This document shows positions 46,401-52,373 of a DNA stretch of 64,000 bases, in pieces. Location of the stretch: positions 11,695,239-11,759,238 of the forward strand of contig OX419347.1 in NCBI GenBank assembly GCA_948470475.1, read 5' to 3'. A program made the translations under genes and the position numbers. The notes below the pieces were generated by a model. That model did no database searches. It was not told the origin of the DNA and saw only the letters and a list, made by a program, of their open reading frames with translations. Numbering within the stretch: position 1 is the first letter of the stretch; each line of letters begins with the position of its first letter. The DNA is from Galaxea fascicularis (lineage: Eukaryota; Cnidaria; Anthozoa; Scleractinia; Euphylliidae).

Positions 46401-47640
46401 CAGTCTCAGTAGTGTACGGCTGTTTTCCTATTTTGGTTCAGACCTTGGTACCCAGGCCTTAGGCTATCCTTTGTAGACATAACTAGAGAAGTAAAACTAA
46501 AAGATTTACAATAGAATGCCCCACCCTCTCCTCCCTCTGACGATGCTTTAGCGTGTTCAATAAATAAACAGCTCAACGGAGTAGTTGAAAATTACTCTGA
46601 ATTGAATATTAAGGTTTTCTAATGTATCCATGGACTTTAGAGCTAGAGATGAAGGCTTAGCGTAGTTGTTATTAACACGCTCAAAATTTAGAATAACATT
46701 GAAGAATTGCGTGAGTTGAAACTGGCCCTGAGTAAAAAGAGTCAATCAATTGAGTTTGCTTCTTAATGGTAAACACGCCCGCTTAACAAAACACAACTGT
46801 TTGTTTAGAAAACAACTGAAACAATTCGAAGAGAATGCTAAACATGGATGGAAGACTTGTGGTACTCGATAAACGCGCATAATGGGAAGTTTTTGATGAC
46901 ACCTAAAAATAACAAGCTAGAAGGCTGACGAAAATTAATGTCCTAAAATTCCTGCGTGTCTAAAGCTGGGAAGAAGAAAATAATCAGAATACTAATAATA
47001 AAAACATGCTGAAGAAACTTGATGCATTTAATAAATCTAAGATCTGCAACATAATTGTTAACTGATTATCACGTGCTTTTAGAGTTGCTCGCTATGTTGA
47101 GTTAGCAGGTTATTTTCAAAATGAGTCATCGTCAAGTCGGTTATGGTGAATTAGGAGACCTTTCGAGATAACTAGAGAATAAACCAGAGAATAAACTCTT
47201 GCCATAATCACTACGGGTAAGACGTTAATTAGATCTTTTGGAAAGATTTCTTGATCCGTCTCAGCTGAGACTGCAGCTAAGGGAATTCTTTTATTACACC
47301 AAGCAGAATTTTGCCTGGTTAAATGCAACAGTGTAAAGCATAGAGCGCATGGCTGCAGCTGTGGTTGTCTAATCCGATGAGTTCTAAAATTGATTCTGCA
47401 GATGAAACCCAAGAGGTTGAAAGACATTAGGCAGAGCCTTTTAACTAGGGAAGTTGTAGAAAGGATGGTCCATGATTTGTTTTGGTATTCTCTTTTCACT
47501 CTCACTCAGCCCATCTGTGGCCTAGCGAAAGATGGTTTCCGCGCACACAGCGACAACAAACACATGTCGTTTACGCACTCACCTCTTCCATCCGCTGTGA
47601 TCCACAAAGTGCTAAGAAAGAGGATAACACGGAACAACAT
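17330..47640 (-). CDS. Receptor-type protein tyrosine phosphatase: signal peptide, 8 FN3, TM, PTP D1 and D2
   Basis: Twenty-nine exons join without a phase break into 1,514 residues. Order: signal peptide (1-19), eight fibronectin III domains (20-829), membrane-proximal stalk (830-880), one helix (about 884-905), juxtamembrane segment, phosphatase D1 (about 940-1205) and D2 (about 1250-1510). D1 has NKNRY, DYINAN, WPD (Asp1120), [10 protein letters not shown] (Cys1152, Arg1158) and a Q-loop, so it should dephosphorylate phosphotyrosine. D2 has WVE instead of WPD, KNRC instead of KNRY, QAP instead of QGP and HCCNGDGRTG, so it is probably weak or regulatory, as D2 usually is in this class. The protein would sit in the plasma membrane with its adhesion-like FN3 array outside. 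It ends QNDYV, a possible PDZ ligand. No Ig domain was found, unlike LAR. Subfamily unresolved. Confidence 0.88.
17820..17864. repeat. (AAAT)n microsatellite
   Basis: About 11 tandem copies of the tetranucleotide AAAT, in the last intron of the phosphatase gene. Confidence 0.9.
18081..18216 (-). CDS. RPTP exon 28: D2 P-loop
   Basis: 136 nt, same length as D1 exon 21. With the preceding bases it reads [12 protein letters not shown], then [20 protein letters not shown]. Cys and Arg are kept, but S-A-G-V becomes C-N-G-D. Reading on past the donor (TTG|GTAAGT) would give a spurious early stop. Confidence 0.9.
18510..19200. mobile_element. Large fold-back element in RPTP intron 27
   Basis: Two arms of about 300 bp are imperfect inverted copies: GAAGTAAAAATTACG at 18519 against AATTTTTTACTTC near 19170; TTGAGATATTCAAGTTTTTG at 18590 against its complement near 19092; and GTTGCCATGGCAACAG at 18724 against CTGTTGCCATGGTAAC near 18928. 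No frame and no clear target duplication. Confidence 0.65.
19370..19521 (-). CDS. RPTP exon 27: D2, WVE loop and Cys
   Basis: 152 nt. [20 protein letters not shown] then [20 protein letters not shown] and PIVVHC. WVE replaces WPD, so the general-acid Asp is a Glu, a change typical of low-activity D2 domains. Confidence 0.9.
20344..20480. repeat. (TCA)n/(ATT)n microsatellite
   Basis: Interrupted runs of CAT/ATC, then ATTATC/TCATTATT, in RPTP intron 26. Confidence 0.8.
20627..20752 (-). CDS. RPTP exon 26: D2, RYW region
   Basis: 126 nt, phase 0-0. [20 protein letters not shown] then [20 protein letters not shown]. Counterpart of D1 exon 19. Confidence 0.9.
21142..21440. mobile_element. MITE rich in AAGCATAAGC
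   Basis: TAAGCCTGGTTTTCATTAG at the left and CAGTGAAAACCAGGCTTTAG at the right are inverted ends. The inside is made of AAGC[AG]CAAGC/AAGCATAAGC hexamer-like repeats on one side and their complements on the other. It ends 36 bp from exon 25. Noncoding. Confidence 0.7.
21476..21610 (-). CDS. RPTP exon 25: D2, DFWRMVWE
   Basis: 135 nt, phase 0-0. [20 protein letters not shown] then [23 protein letters not shown] replaces the usual QGP. It corresponds to D1 exons 17 plus 18 fused. Confidence 0.92.
21840..21916 (-). CDS. RPTP exon 24: D2, NHSRV/DYINAS
   Basis: 77 nt. [20 protein letters not shown] then ASFID. Same length and phase as D1 exon 16. Confidence 0.92.
22279..22372 (-). CDS. RPTP exon 23: D2 start
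   Basis: 94 nt. [20 protein letters not shown] then [15 protein letters not shown] stands where active domains have KNRY, so the phosphotyrosine-stacking Tyr is missing. Confidence 0.88.
22798..22944 (-). CDS. RPTP exon 22: D1 end and D1-D2 linker
   Basis: 147 nt, phase 0-0. [20 protein letters not shown] closes D1, then a short linker leads to [11 protein letters not shown] at the D2 start. Confidence 0.9.
23123..23258 (-). CDS. RPTP exon 21: D1, P-loop and Q-loop
   Basis: 136 nt. It completes [10 protein letters not shown], then [20 protein letters not shown] and NYMVQTQ. The intron splitting the P-loop after CxG/S is in the same position in D2, showing the two domains arose by duplication of an already split exon set. 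Confidence 0.93.
23576..23739 (-). CDS. RPTP exon 20: D1, WPD loop and catalytic Cys
   Basis: 164 nt, from TCAACAGAACC to [34 protein letters not shown] then [12 protein letters not shown], and VIVHC at the end. The general acid Asp (WPD) and the nucleophile Cys are both intact. The downstream alternative acceptor AACAG would break the frame. Confidence 0.92.
24294..24416 (-). CDS. RPTP exon 19: D1, RYW region
   Basis: 123 nt, phase 0-0. [20 protein letters not shown] then [20 protein letters not shown] and W. It matches the C/R-x-YWP segment and following beta strands of PTP domains. The acceptor is TATATAG. Confidence 0.85.
24985..25076 (-). CDS. RPTP exon 18: D1, DFWRMVWE
   Basis: 92 nt. 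[20 protein letters not shown] then [10 protein letters not shown]. This is the classic core of the catalytic domain. Confidence 0.92.
25230..25652. mobile_element. SINE-derived inverted-repeat insertion
   Basis: A 98-bp segment at 25263-25360 recurs inverted at 25556-25653 with one mismatch. A 25-bp segment at 25231-25255 (ATATGTTGTGCCGCGTAGCA...) recurs inverted at 25358-25382. TTTAGGCAAT flanks the block at 25220-25229 and 25653-25662, a probable target duplication. The block lies in RPTP intron 17 and contains the tRNA-like SINE head. Confidence 0.6.
25448..25521 (+). mobile_element. tRNA-derived SINE head
   Basis: GACCTCGTAGCTTAGTCGGC to CCCACCGAGGTCA folds like a tRNA with A box and B box (GGGTTCGATTCCC), but the anticodon stem is mispaired. 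A GGGCTAACGCCCAG tail segment follows. It is a SINE promoter region, not a working tRNA. Its antisense gives the familiar spurious peptide [19 protein letters not shown]. Confidence 0.75.
25656..25820. repeat. ~73-bp-arm near-perfect palindrome
   Basis: The arm 25656-25728 (AGGCAATAGGCCATATTCGT... GCGGGGGAAT) is followed by an 18-nt spacer and then its complement at 25747-25820, differing only by one extra T near the outer end. It abuts the SINE-derived inverted repeat. Such symmetry is unstable and so probably young. Confidence 0.8.
25989..26025 (-). CDS. RPTP exon 17: D1 micro-exon (37 nt)
   Basis: GGC CAC AGC to CAA G, giving [13 protein letters not shown] across the junction, between acceptor GTCCCAG and donor GTATCT. 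It fills the exact gap between NYVD and [10 protein letters not shown]. In D2 the matching segment is fused to the next exon (21476-21610). Confidence 0.88.
26088..26250. mobile_element. MITE, copy 2 (TIR TAGTATCACCCAACTAGT)
   Basis: 163 bp with the same perfect 18-bp inverted ends as the copy at 10588-10784. It lies in RPTP intron 16, 63 bp upstream of micro-exon 17. Confidence 0.75.
26252..26356. repeat. Palindromic repeat adjoining MITE copy 2
   Basis: Same AACAATTAGACCC/GGGTCTAATTGTT palindrome as at 10786-10890, in the same relative position. Confidence 0.7.
26792..26868 (-). CDS. RPTP exon 16: D1, DHSRV/DYINAN
   Basis: 77 nt. [20 protein letters not shown] then ANYVD, the most conserved motif pair of PTP domains. 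The D2 counterpart (21840-21916) has exactly the same length and phase. Confidence 0.92.
26970..27060 (-). CDS. RPTP exon 15: D1, KNRY motif
   Basis: 91 nt. [20 protein letters not shown] then [15 protein letters not shown] is the phosphotyrosine-recognition loop that sets substrate depth. The intron before it holds the 27083-29312 satellite element. Confidence 0.88.
27083..29312. mobile_element. 2.2-kb inverted-repeat element filled with satellite arrays
   Basis: The ends are inverted: GGTTGAGTTCG, then TGTCCAAT and ACACGAACTGAGTCGGGTCG on the left; CGACCCGACTCAGTTCGTGT, then ACATTGGACA and CGAACTCAACT on the right. Inside are four spaced copies, 132-144 bp apart, of the palindrome GACGGGTCGTGACGACCCGTC (21 bp with a 1-bp centre), then a ~50-bp satellite, then inverted remnants of the first array. 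No transposase. It fills RPTP intron 14. Confidence 0.65.
27958..28970. repeat. ~50-bp satellite array, about 20 units
   Basis: About 21 monomers of 46-57 bp, each with TATAGAACGAGGAATATACA, then TGTGCGTAGCGTGTTTGTGG and CCTCACGC. Units vary by point changes and small indels; two adjacent units at 28545-28655 share an insertion, GATGCATATTTTTATA. Open frames here are artefacts of the repeat. Confidence 0.85.
29869..29984 (-). CDS. RPTP exon 14: juxtamembrane to D1 start
   Basis: 116 nt. It carries [38 protein letters not shown]. The RPIPVxxLxDHxxxxxANxNxxFxxEF pattern is the usual entry to the first phosphatase domain of receptor PTPs. Confidence 0.88.
30485..30522 (-). CDS. RPTP exon 13: juxtamembrane mini-exon
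   Basis: 38 nt between acceptor TTGCAG and donor GTAAGT. It encodes [13 protein letters not shown], a basic stop-transfer sequence just inside the membrane. Small juxtamembrane exons of this sort are often alternatively spliced in this family. Confidence 0.7.
30786..30888 (-). CDS. RPTP exon 12: transmembrane helix
   Basis: 103 nt. [10 protein letters not shown] is followed by a hydrophobic run of about 22 residues beginning [10 protein letters not shown], then Arg from the next exon. A single type I helix fits the signal peptide at the N-terminus. Confidence 0.9.
31313..31441 (-). CDS. RPTP exon 11: membrane-proximal stalk
   Basis: 129 nt, phase 1-1. It encodes [20 protein letters not shown], then a Pro/Ser/Lys-rich stretch. 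No domain is recognised. It is the likely site for ectodomain shedding or a flexible stem. Confidence 0.75.
31442..33024. other. RPTP introns 9 and 10
   Basis: Apart from exon 10, this stretch holds TCGGT/TCGGTAGTCGGT-type short repeats at 31729-31830, which also occur at 30976-31035 in intron 11, and a stretch at 31965-32150 whose antisense frame looks protein-like but is not bounded by splice sites. No gene is supported. Confidence 0.4.
32343..32424 (-). CDS. RPTP exon 10: FN3 domain 8, last part
   Basis: 82 nt. [20 protein letters not shown] supplies the F and G strands of FN3 domain 8, then PHIQTSE begins the stalk. It leaves in phase 1 (donor GTAACT). Confidence 0.8.
33025..33251 (-). 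CDS. RPTP exon 9: FN3 domain 8, first part
   Basis: 227 nt, entering in phase 1 and leaving in phase 0. It carries [40 protein letters not shown] and VEAEFKIK. This is the only FN3 domain here split by an intron; it continues in exon 10. Confidence 0.88.
33840..34151 (-). CDS. RPTP exon 8: FN3 domain 7
   Basis: 312 nt, phase 1-1. It carries [38 protein letters not shown] and [20 protein letters not shown]. The fold signature is clear, but it lacks the HGIL-type loop of its neighbours. Confidence 0.9.
34152..35411. other. RPTP intron 7, LTR-like stretch
   Basis: A (TTA)n run lies at 34391-34424. The part at about 34540-35200 has GTATATAAAC at 34926 and AATAAA at 35180, an order seen in retrotransposon LTRs, but matching TG/CA ends and target duplications were not found. 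A CA/AAAC-rich tract lies next to exon 7 at 35317-35360. Confidence 0.3.
34391..34424. repeat. (TTA)n microsatellite
   Basis: About 11 TTA/ATT units in RPTP intron 7. Confidence 0.9.
35412..35717 (-). CDS. RPTP exon 7: FN3 domain 6
   Basis: 306 nt, phase 1-1. It carries [39 protein letters not shown] and [25 protein letters not shown]-x-GYYV is shared with domain 3, suggesting domains 3, 5 and 6 arose by internal duplication. Confidence 0.9.
35898..36548 (+). pseudogene. LINE 3' end (non-LTR retrotransposon), decayed
   Basis: The plus strand reads [19 protein letters not shown], then [30 protein letters not shown], and [20 protein letters not shown] to a stop at 36378. These are the region after the reverse transcriptase in CR1/L2-like LINEs. 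Stops and frameshifts interrupt it. It ends with (GAT)n at 36538-36550, the usual short-repeat tail of this family. It is antisense within RPTP intron 6. Confidence 0.75.
36549..38320. other. RPTP introns 5-6, nothing beyond a hairpin
   Basis: Apart from exon 6, the only structure noticed is a 15-bp hairpin at 37907-37940, AAAATAGTCGTAAAA with loop TGTT and its complement. Confidence 0.4.
37104..37427 (-). CDS. RPTP exon 6: FN3 domain 5
   Basis: 324 nt, phase 1-1. Begins [20 protein letters not shown], with [19 protein letters not shown] and [20 protein letters not shown]. The loop [10 protein letters not shown] makes it the longest FN3 exon here. Confidence 0.9.
38321..38611 (-). CDS. RPTP exon 5: FN3 domain 4
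   Basis: 291 nt, phase 1-1. It carries [36 protein letters not shown] and [20 protein letters not shown]. The FN3 signature is clear: B-strand Trp and F-strand Tyr with a G-K-G turn. Confidence 0.9.
39020..40036 (+). pseudogene. CR1/L2-like LINE 3' fragment, decayed
   Basis: Reads [20 protein letters not shown], then [60 protein letters not shown] and [20 protein letters not shown] in shifting frames, the palm/thumb and C-terminal region of a LINE reverse transcriptase. Frameshifts and stops occur throughout. The 3' end is AATAAAGCGCTATGAAC, the usual CR1-like terminus. It is antisense in RPTP intron 4 and stops about 10 bp from the exon 4 donor. Confidence 0.8.
40047..40355 (-). CDS. RPTP exon 4: FN3 domain 3
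   Basis: 309 nt, phase 1-1, acceptor TTTAAG, donor GTGAGG. Core residues lie in [20 protein letters not shown] and [13 protein letters not shown]. The N-x-S/T sequons NNT, NQS, NTT and NIT suggest heavy glycosylation. The donor lies only about 10 bp from the 3' end of a LINE copy on the opposite strand. Confidence 0.9.
40356..42194. other. RPTP introns 2-3
   Basis: Apart from exon 3, there is a poly-G run at 40945-40959, AAACGCAAACGCAAGC at 41165-41185, and a TTTGATCAAACATG phrase repeated at 40730-40820. No gene is seen. Confidence 0.4.
41424..41720 (-). CDS. RPTP exon 3: FN3 domain 2
   Basis: 297 nt, phase 1-1. It starts [20 protein letters not shown] and has [19 protein letters not shown] and [20 protein letters not shown]. 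Two Cys, in YKVCYK and LYCTTV, lie on facing strands and could form an extra disulphide. Confidence 0.9.
42195..42476 (-). CDS. RPTP exon 2: FN3 domain 1
   Basis: 282 nt, phase 1-1, acceptor TTCACAG, donor GTACAA. It encodes [20 protein letters not shown], the B-strand Trp in LTWEVKSP, and [12 protein letters not shown] near the F strand, ending VWTAEG. It is the most divergent FN3 of the set but keeps the Trp and Tyr core positions. Confidence 0.85.
42477..47582. other. RPTP intron 1 (5.1 kb)
   Basis: No further exon in the required phase 1-1 frame was found. It holds CCAAT-box-like ATTGG/CCAAT phrases in both orientations at 42810-42900, and a GGCAACGGCAACGAGCACGA stretch at 43580-43600 that resembles a dispersed coral repeat. 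An intronic promoter or enhancer cannot be judged from sequence alone. Confidence 0.4.
47583..47640 (-). CDS. RPTP exon 1: signal peptide
   Basis: ATG at 47640-47638 encodes [19 protein letters not shown], then one base of a Val codon and the donor GTGAGT. It has a hydrophobic core of about 12 residues with a small-residue cleavage region near ITA-DG. The phase (1) matches exon 2. It is 5.1 kb from exon 2, so an undetected phase 1-1 exon between them is possible. Confidence 0.75.
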
Positions 47641-50600
47641 TTCGAAATCTTGATGATCTCTAGACTAGTATTCTCTTTGTATAGTTTCTCAAGATCTTAT
47701 GTAGCGTCGTTCTCGCCAACGTTCCCAGATAGCATAGTAACACACCACAGAGAACTCAGTATCGAACAAGATGTGTTTTCTACACGTTTGTGACAATGGA
47801 ATAGTTCATCACTTTTGACTCCGTTGCACTGCCGAAGCTCAATTAATGAATCGTGGGGTCAACAGCAACTCACAGATTAATTCTCTCGCGGCGTTTGTGT
47901 ACGCCTCATGTCAACTAAGTTCTGTTTAGAGTTGGCTATCAGTCAATACATATGATACTAGAAATGGAATATCAATTTACAGTCGGTTTATAAAGAGCGG
48001 ATATTAGCGATACTCACCGCGGGTAATATTTTGACAAACCCTTCGTTAATGCTGCAATATATTCCTTCTTTTATTACCAAATCCGAGAGCCAAATGGAAC
48101 TTATCACCCGGTTTAAATCCGCTGAGGACGAAAGTCCCTTTCATAAATACGGTGTTTATAAAAGCAACATAACAAGCAAGCACAATTAGAGTTGGTTTAT
48201 TCCCACATTTCAGGAGAAATGGAACTTGAAGTTTTGCTTCAATTTTCGATCTGCTGCTAAAAACCGGATGTTGCGGAAGGCTAATGGATTTTTTGATCTG
48301 TTTCCTTTCAATTTCAACTCTCAATTAGTCCTTCATTGCAAAGCTGATGGTGTAAAAATTGCTTTATTGCCTTCATACTGACGCTCGCTGCCCAAGGTAA
48401 GAGTCAGGTAAGTTCACACAGATGCAGCATTGAGAACTGATTCAACCATCATAATTCATACAGAAGCTTCAAGGTGTGTTGTTCAGCTAGATGATTACTT
48501 GCAGAGATTTTAACTTGACCTCTCTGAATAAAAGATCGAAATCAAATCATCTGTATTCATGAAACCACAAATCACTGAGGTAAACTTTCTTGCTATTTTT
48601 CTCGCGAAACAACCATGACAGTTGTATGAACACGCAATGGGAGATTGAGGCTTAGTGTTTCAGCCAAATGAATCCGACACGAAATCGCTTCTAAGTGCAC
48701 GAAAATAGCACAATTTTCGCGCCATCGCGAACATCACCACTGTCCCGGAGAAGCTGAAATCAGGATTCGTCTGCTCTTATGTGGGTGTTCTCGCCTTAAA
48801 AAAAGCAGACATAATAATCTCACTTGTTGGAGTAAATCAATTACTGTCGGCTGGCCATTGAGGGTTAGTACGTGTCTTATCTACGGAAAACTGGCTAAGG
48901 AATTTAGCAAAACAACAAACACTTCATCATTATCTGTGTCGTCTCTGGAAATCAATTACTGTCCACCCCGGCAGTTTCAAGGAGTTTAAGAAGACTTCAA
49001 AATCAAAACTAAACAACTATCAAACTACATTGTGGGACAACGAAAACCGGACAAGAGCTTAAGAATGAGCGTGTCTTTATACAATCAAAAAACGGGCTTA
49101 ATTCGAACACCTAAGTGAATTGACACACTTTTAGACTGGAGAGTGTAAGCAACCACAAACATTAACCACTACATGTCACGTTGCAGTCCGGGTTAAACAA
49201 CTTCCATCGTAGAATCTATACCGGTGAATATGACTTTTGTTTCAGTCCGTGAATACCATCTCGGAGAATGTTTCCTAAATGAAAATAATTTGTTCAGCGG
49301 AAGGCTTTCCTGTGATGCCGTATGTAAATCAAACAAGGAATGTCTAGGTTACTTGATTCTCAAGGTCGGAAAAGGGTCAAATAGGACTTACACAAGACAA
49401 AATATATCTTATCAGTAAAGCTACTGACACAGGAATCTCTCGAAATAACAAACGCGTTCGTCAGGAAAAATCAATTAGTGTCCTCTGATCATTGAACCAA
49501 ACAGATATCTCAGATAAGACTCGGGCGCGGTCCAGATAAGCATGATTGTGCTTGATTGCCAAATTATCTTGATCAACAGCCCGGTGATAACGCAAATTGA
49601 ATTCTACTGATAGAGAGTAAGTTAATCCTCGGAAGCTTGTTTGTTTTTAGTTCAACCATTAACCGATGTTTCTGTTGCGTGAGATCAGGTAAATATCCGA
49701 AACATGTTTGCGCTCTTATCGCAACAGAAATAACTTAAACTACAAGCTACTTTTTGTTGCATGTATTATAATATAAGTGATCCGGTGCTTTTTAACCGAA
49801 GGCGACTCATCTATTTGTATTTCTAGGTTCTCTACAACCAATATACCTGGTACTGTACAAGTAAAAGATTGAATAGAGCGATCTCTCGTCATGTATTTCA
49901 ACGACAACCACAACACACCCGTATAACTCATACTGTGTCACGGAGCAGGGTGAAATACGAGACAAAGAAATACAGTGAAAAGGCGGAAGGGAAGGGGGAG
50001 GGGGGGGGGGGTGGGGGTGGTTGTTCAGTGTTATTGTTCTGTGGCTGCAATGTGGCACGATATTTTTAAGGTCCAAATTTTTGCGATTTTTTTTGGTGTT
50101 TTTGTTTTCCACGATCCGTAAACAAAAGTTCCCGCAAAAATTCACTACACAAGTTACCTTCCTATCAGAGTGCAAAGAACTGGCTTTATGCCTAATAAAC
50201 CTGCATTATGCATGCATTTGATTGGTTCTTTTTTAAAATAGCGGAAAGTTTTGAAAATTTAAAAGGTATTTTACCAGATCGAGCGAACGAAGACGTAGAA
50301 AACTCTTGTCGAGGCTGTGGACAAATTTCGAAAGCAAGACGAAGAAAAAAACAACGCGTTCCTTTGTGGAAACGTTTGCCAATTTTTAAGAATATCACAG
50401 AAATTGTGCAAAAAATTGCGTGAAACAACATTGAGAGAGAAGGGAGAGCAGCCCAAATACCAAATCTGTGTTCTGCGTTTGTGTCTCAAGGAGTTTTGTC
50501 GCAGACTGTAGGTCTCGAGTGACACTGAAGTCGACCATGGGCCAGCAAATACAAAATATCGCCGATCCGCAAAATTAAACTTTCGTAAAATTTCGTGCCA

Positions 50601-51124
50601 CACGGGTGGGCGTTTCTAAACAACATCCAAACGCTGTTTGGAAGAAGAGCAAGAAAAGTAACCACACGAATGTACCCACAAGCTCACTGTCATTATAGTT
50701 TTTTGCAGTCTTGTCACTTCTGTTTTACTTCCCAACATCACACTTGTCAGTACCGTAGTACCTGTCTTTATTTGCTCTCAAAGTCCTCAAAACAAACGTC
50801 GAAAACTCACGATTCACAATGGTTCAAGCTCAAGGGCACACACTGATCAACCGCACGGCCTCGGTCGATGAATAAAAACCACAGGCGCCCCAAGCTCAAC
50901 ATAAGTGACGCGTAAACATGCCGTGGTGTTGTGTTACACAGTTTGAATAAACACTTCGGCGGGAAAGTATCATACGCGAGTATTTGTTTTACAAGGCAGA
51001 AAATACCATACTATCTCAATAAAATCAACCTATTTCGATACAATGTTGTTTTGTTTGATGTATAAAAGTTTTCCAGGCTGGTTTTAGGGCATTTCAGCCG
51101 GATTTCTCAGTTTGGGTTTCCTAC
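47641..51124. promoter_or_regulatory. Intergenic region upstream of RPTP
   Basis: This should include the RPTP promoter and 5' untranslated exon(s), but no TATA box or CpG-rich block stands out near 47650-48400. A G-run tract lies at 49985-50020. CACAGGCG and GTGTTGTGTTACA near 50880-50940 resemble the terminus of the 6271-7200 element. Confidence 0.3.
49985..50020. repeat. G-run tract with quadruplex potential
   Basis: Four or more G-runs separated by one to four bases (GGAAGGGAAGGGGGAG, then 12 G, T, 5 G, T, GG) on the plus strand. Confidence 0.7.
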
Positions 51125-51480
51125 GTATAAGCCCGGCGTTGTCAATCAATGGTTTCCGATTGATTGATTGCAATCAATACAATCAATAATAATCAATACC
51201 AATCCATTGATTGTTATTGATTGGTGCAACCAATCAATAAAAATCGATAATCACACTCGGAGTCTTAATTGCTATTGATTACCATTAATTTCTATAGAAA
51301 ATCATTGATTAATAATTCATTATGCAACTTTCTGGCGCGTGTTAGCGTGGGCGTGCTTCTTTGGTCCCGGGCATATTTACACGTCCAGGGCAATTGGGTA
51401 ATTCGATTGCGCACTTTTATCCTTGCACTTCAACCGGGATTCCCAGAACACACTTGTTACGGAGTTTGCTTGTTCCAGAG

Positions 51481-51744
51481 ATGGCGAAGCAAGTTGAATT
51501 GTCAGTGCGCTGTGTAGTCAAGAGCTATCACGAATGCCCTTTTGAAGTGAATGTCGGAGAAATATTCTACGCATTCAAGAAGAGAGGAGAGCGTGGGAAT
51601 ACGTTCAGAGTTACGAATGATCGGGGGCAGCTCGGCCATCTTCAAACCGAGCTTGTTGGTCCTCTTTGGCCCTTACACAAAGAGAGACTGTGTAAGTTTA
51701 AAAACGCCACAATACATTACAAGGGAAGCGCATTTTCCTTTTAA
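51481..51744 (+). CDS. HIRAN-like small protein inside the transposon
   Basis: From ATG at 51481 the frame reads MAKQVELSVRCVVKSYHECP, then FEVNVGEIFYAFKKRGERGN, TFRVTNDRGQLGHLQTELVG and PLWPLHKERL, to the TAA at 51742. The order, a beta strand with V-G-E, K-R-x-x-x-x-N, FxV-x-N-x-x-G-x-LGHL and then a helix, resembles a HIRAN domain (DNA-end binding, found in some SNF2 helicases) or a relative. The ATG shown is the first in a good context (AGAGATGGCG), though the frame is open further upstream. Length 87 residues, close to one domain. Function in transposition is inference. Confidence 0.5.
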   Translation: MAKQVELSVRCVVKSYHECPFEVNVGEIFYAFKKRGERGNTFRVTNDRGQLGHLQTELVGPLWPLHKERLCKFKNATIHYKGSAFSF

Positions 51745-51835
51745 CAATTATTCTGCTATCTTCCCTTTCGGTTGCATGGGTGAATGTTCAATTATTCTGC
51801 TATCTTCCCTTTCGGTTGCACTGGTGAATGTTCAA
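51745..51835. repeat. 45-bp tandem duplication
   Basis: AATTATTCTGCTATCTTCCC and TTTCGGTTGCAYKGGTGAATG occur twice in a row inside the 51132-52366 element, just after its reading frame. Confidence 0.8.
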
Positions 51836-52373
51836 GATGTATGTTCTTGGCCTGCATGCGTATATTCAGGCAGCATAACAGTGAGCACAGACAAAAACAA
51901 TTTCCTCAACTAATTAACAAGCTGGAAGAGAGTGACACTGAAGAGACTTAAAGAACAAACCATTTAGTTTGGGATATACCGCCCTTTGCAGATTATATGA
52001 TTAGAATTAAAGACAATTTTGTTCTTGTTTCGAGACGATCAGAGTCTAGTAATTTAAGTGAGCTTTTAATAGTAATAAGGGGTAAAAATGCTACAAATTT
52101 AACATAAAACACAACAAATAAAGATAACTGAATGGTTTGTTCATTCATATGGTGCGTTTTATTTAAGAAAACGAAAAATTTCATAATCAATAAAAATCAA
52201 TAATAATCAATAACAATCAATGAAAATCAATAGAAATCGATAGTCACACAACTTTTAGGCATTGATTTTTATCGATTTCCAATACCAATCAATTAATTGT
52301 TATTGATTATTATTGATTATTATTGATTTTATCGATTATCGGAAACCATTGATTGACAACGCCGGGGTATAAG

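Larger units (their letters stand above)
51132..52366. mobile_element. 1,235-bp DNA transposon with 7-bp target duplication and HIRAN-like frame
   Basis: Inverted ends CCCGGCGTTGTCAATCAATG plus GTTTCCGAT and their complement ending at 52366 are perfect over about 29 bp. The direct repeat GTATAAG at 51125-51131 and 52367-52373 is an exact 7-bp target duplication. Both subterminal regions are packed with ATTGATT/AATCAAT phrases, likely transposase-binding sites. The inside carries one plus-strand reading frame (51481-51744). There is no recognisable transposase, so it is probably non-autonomous. A 7-bp duplication is uncommon; I recall it for Dada-type and some P-type elements, but the family is not established. 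Confidence 0.85.

Noticed and set aside
48046..48324. 92-codon minus frame upstream of RPTP
   Set aside because: Could be 5' untranslated or unrelated sequence; no domain, signal peptide or splice evidence.
49224..49418. Cys-containing 64-codon plus frame resembling part of a PAN/apple domain
   Set aside because: Too short, no signal peptide or splice partner, and the Cys spacing does not complete the domain.
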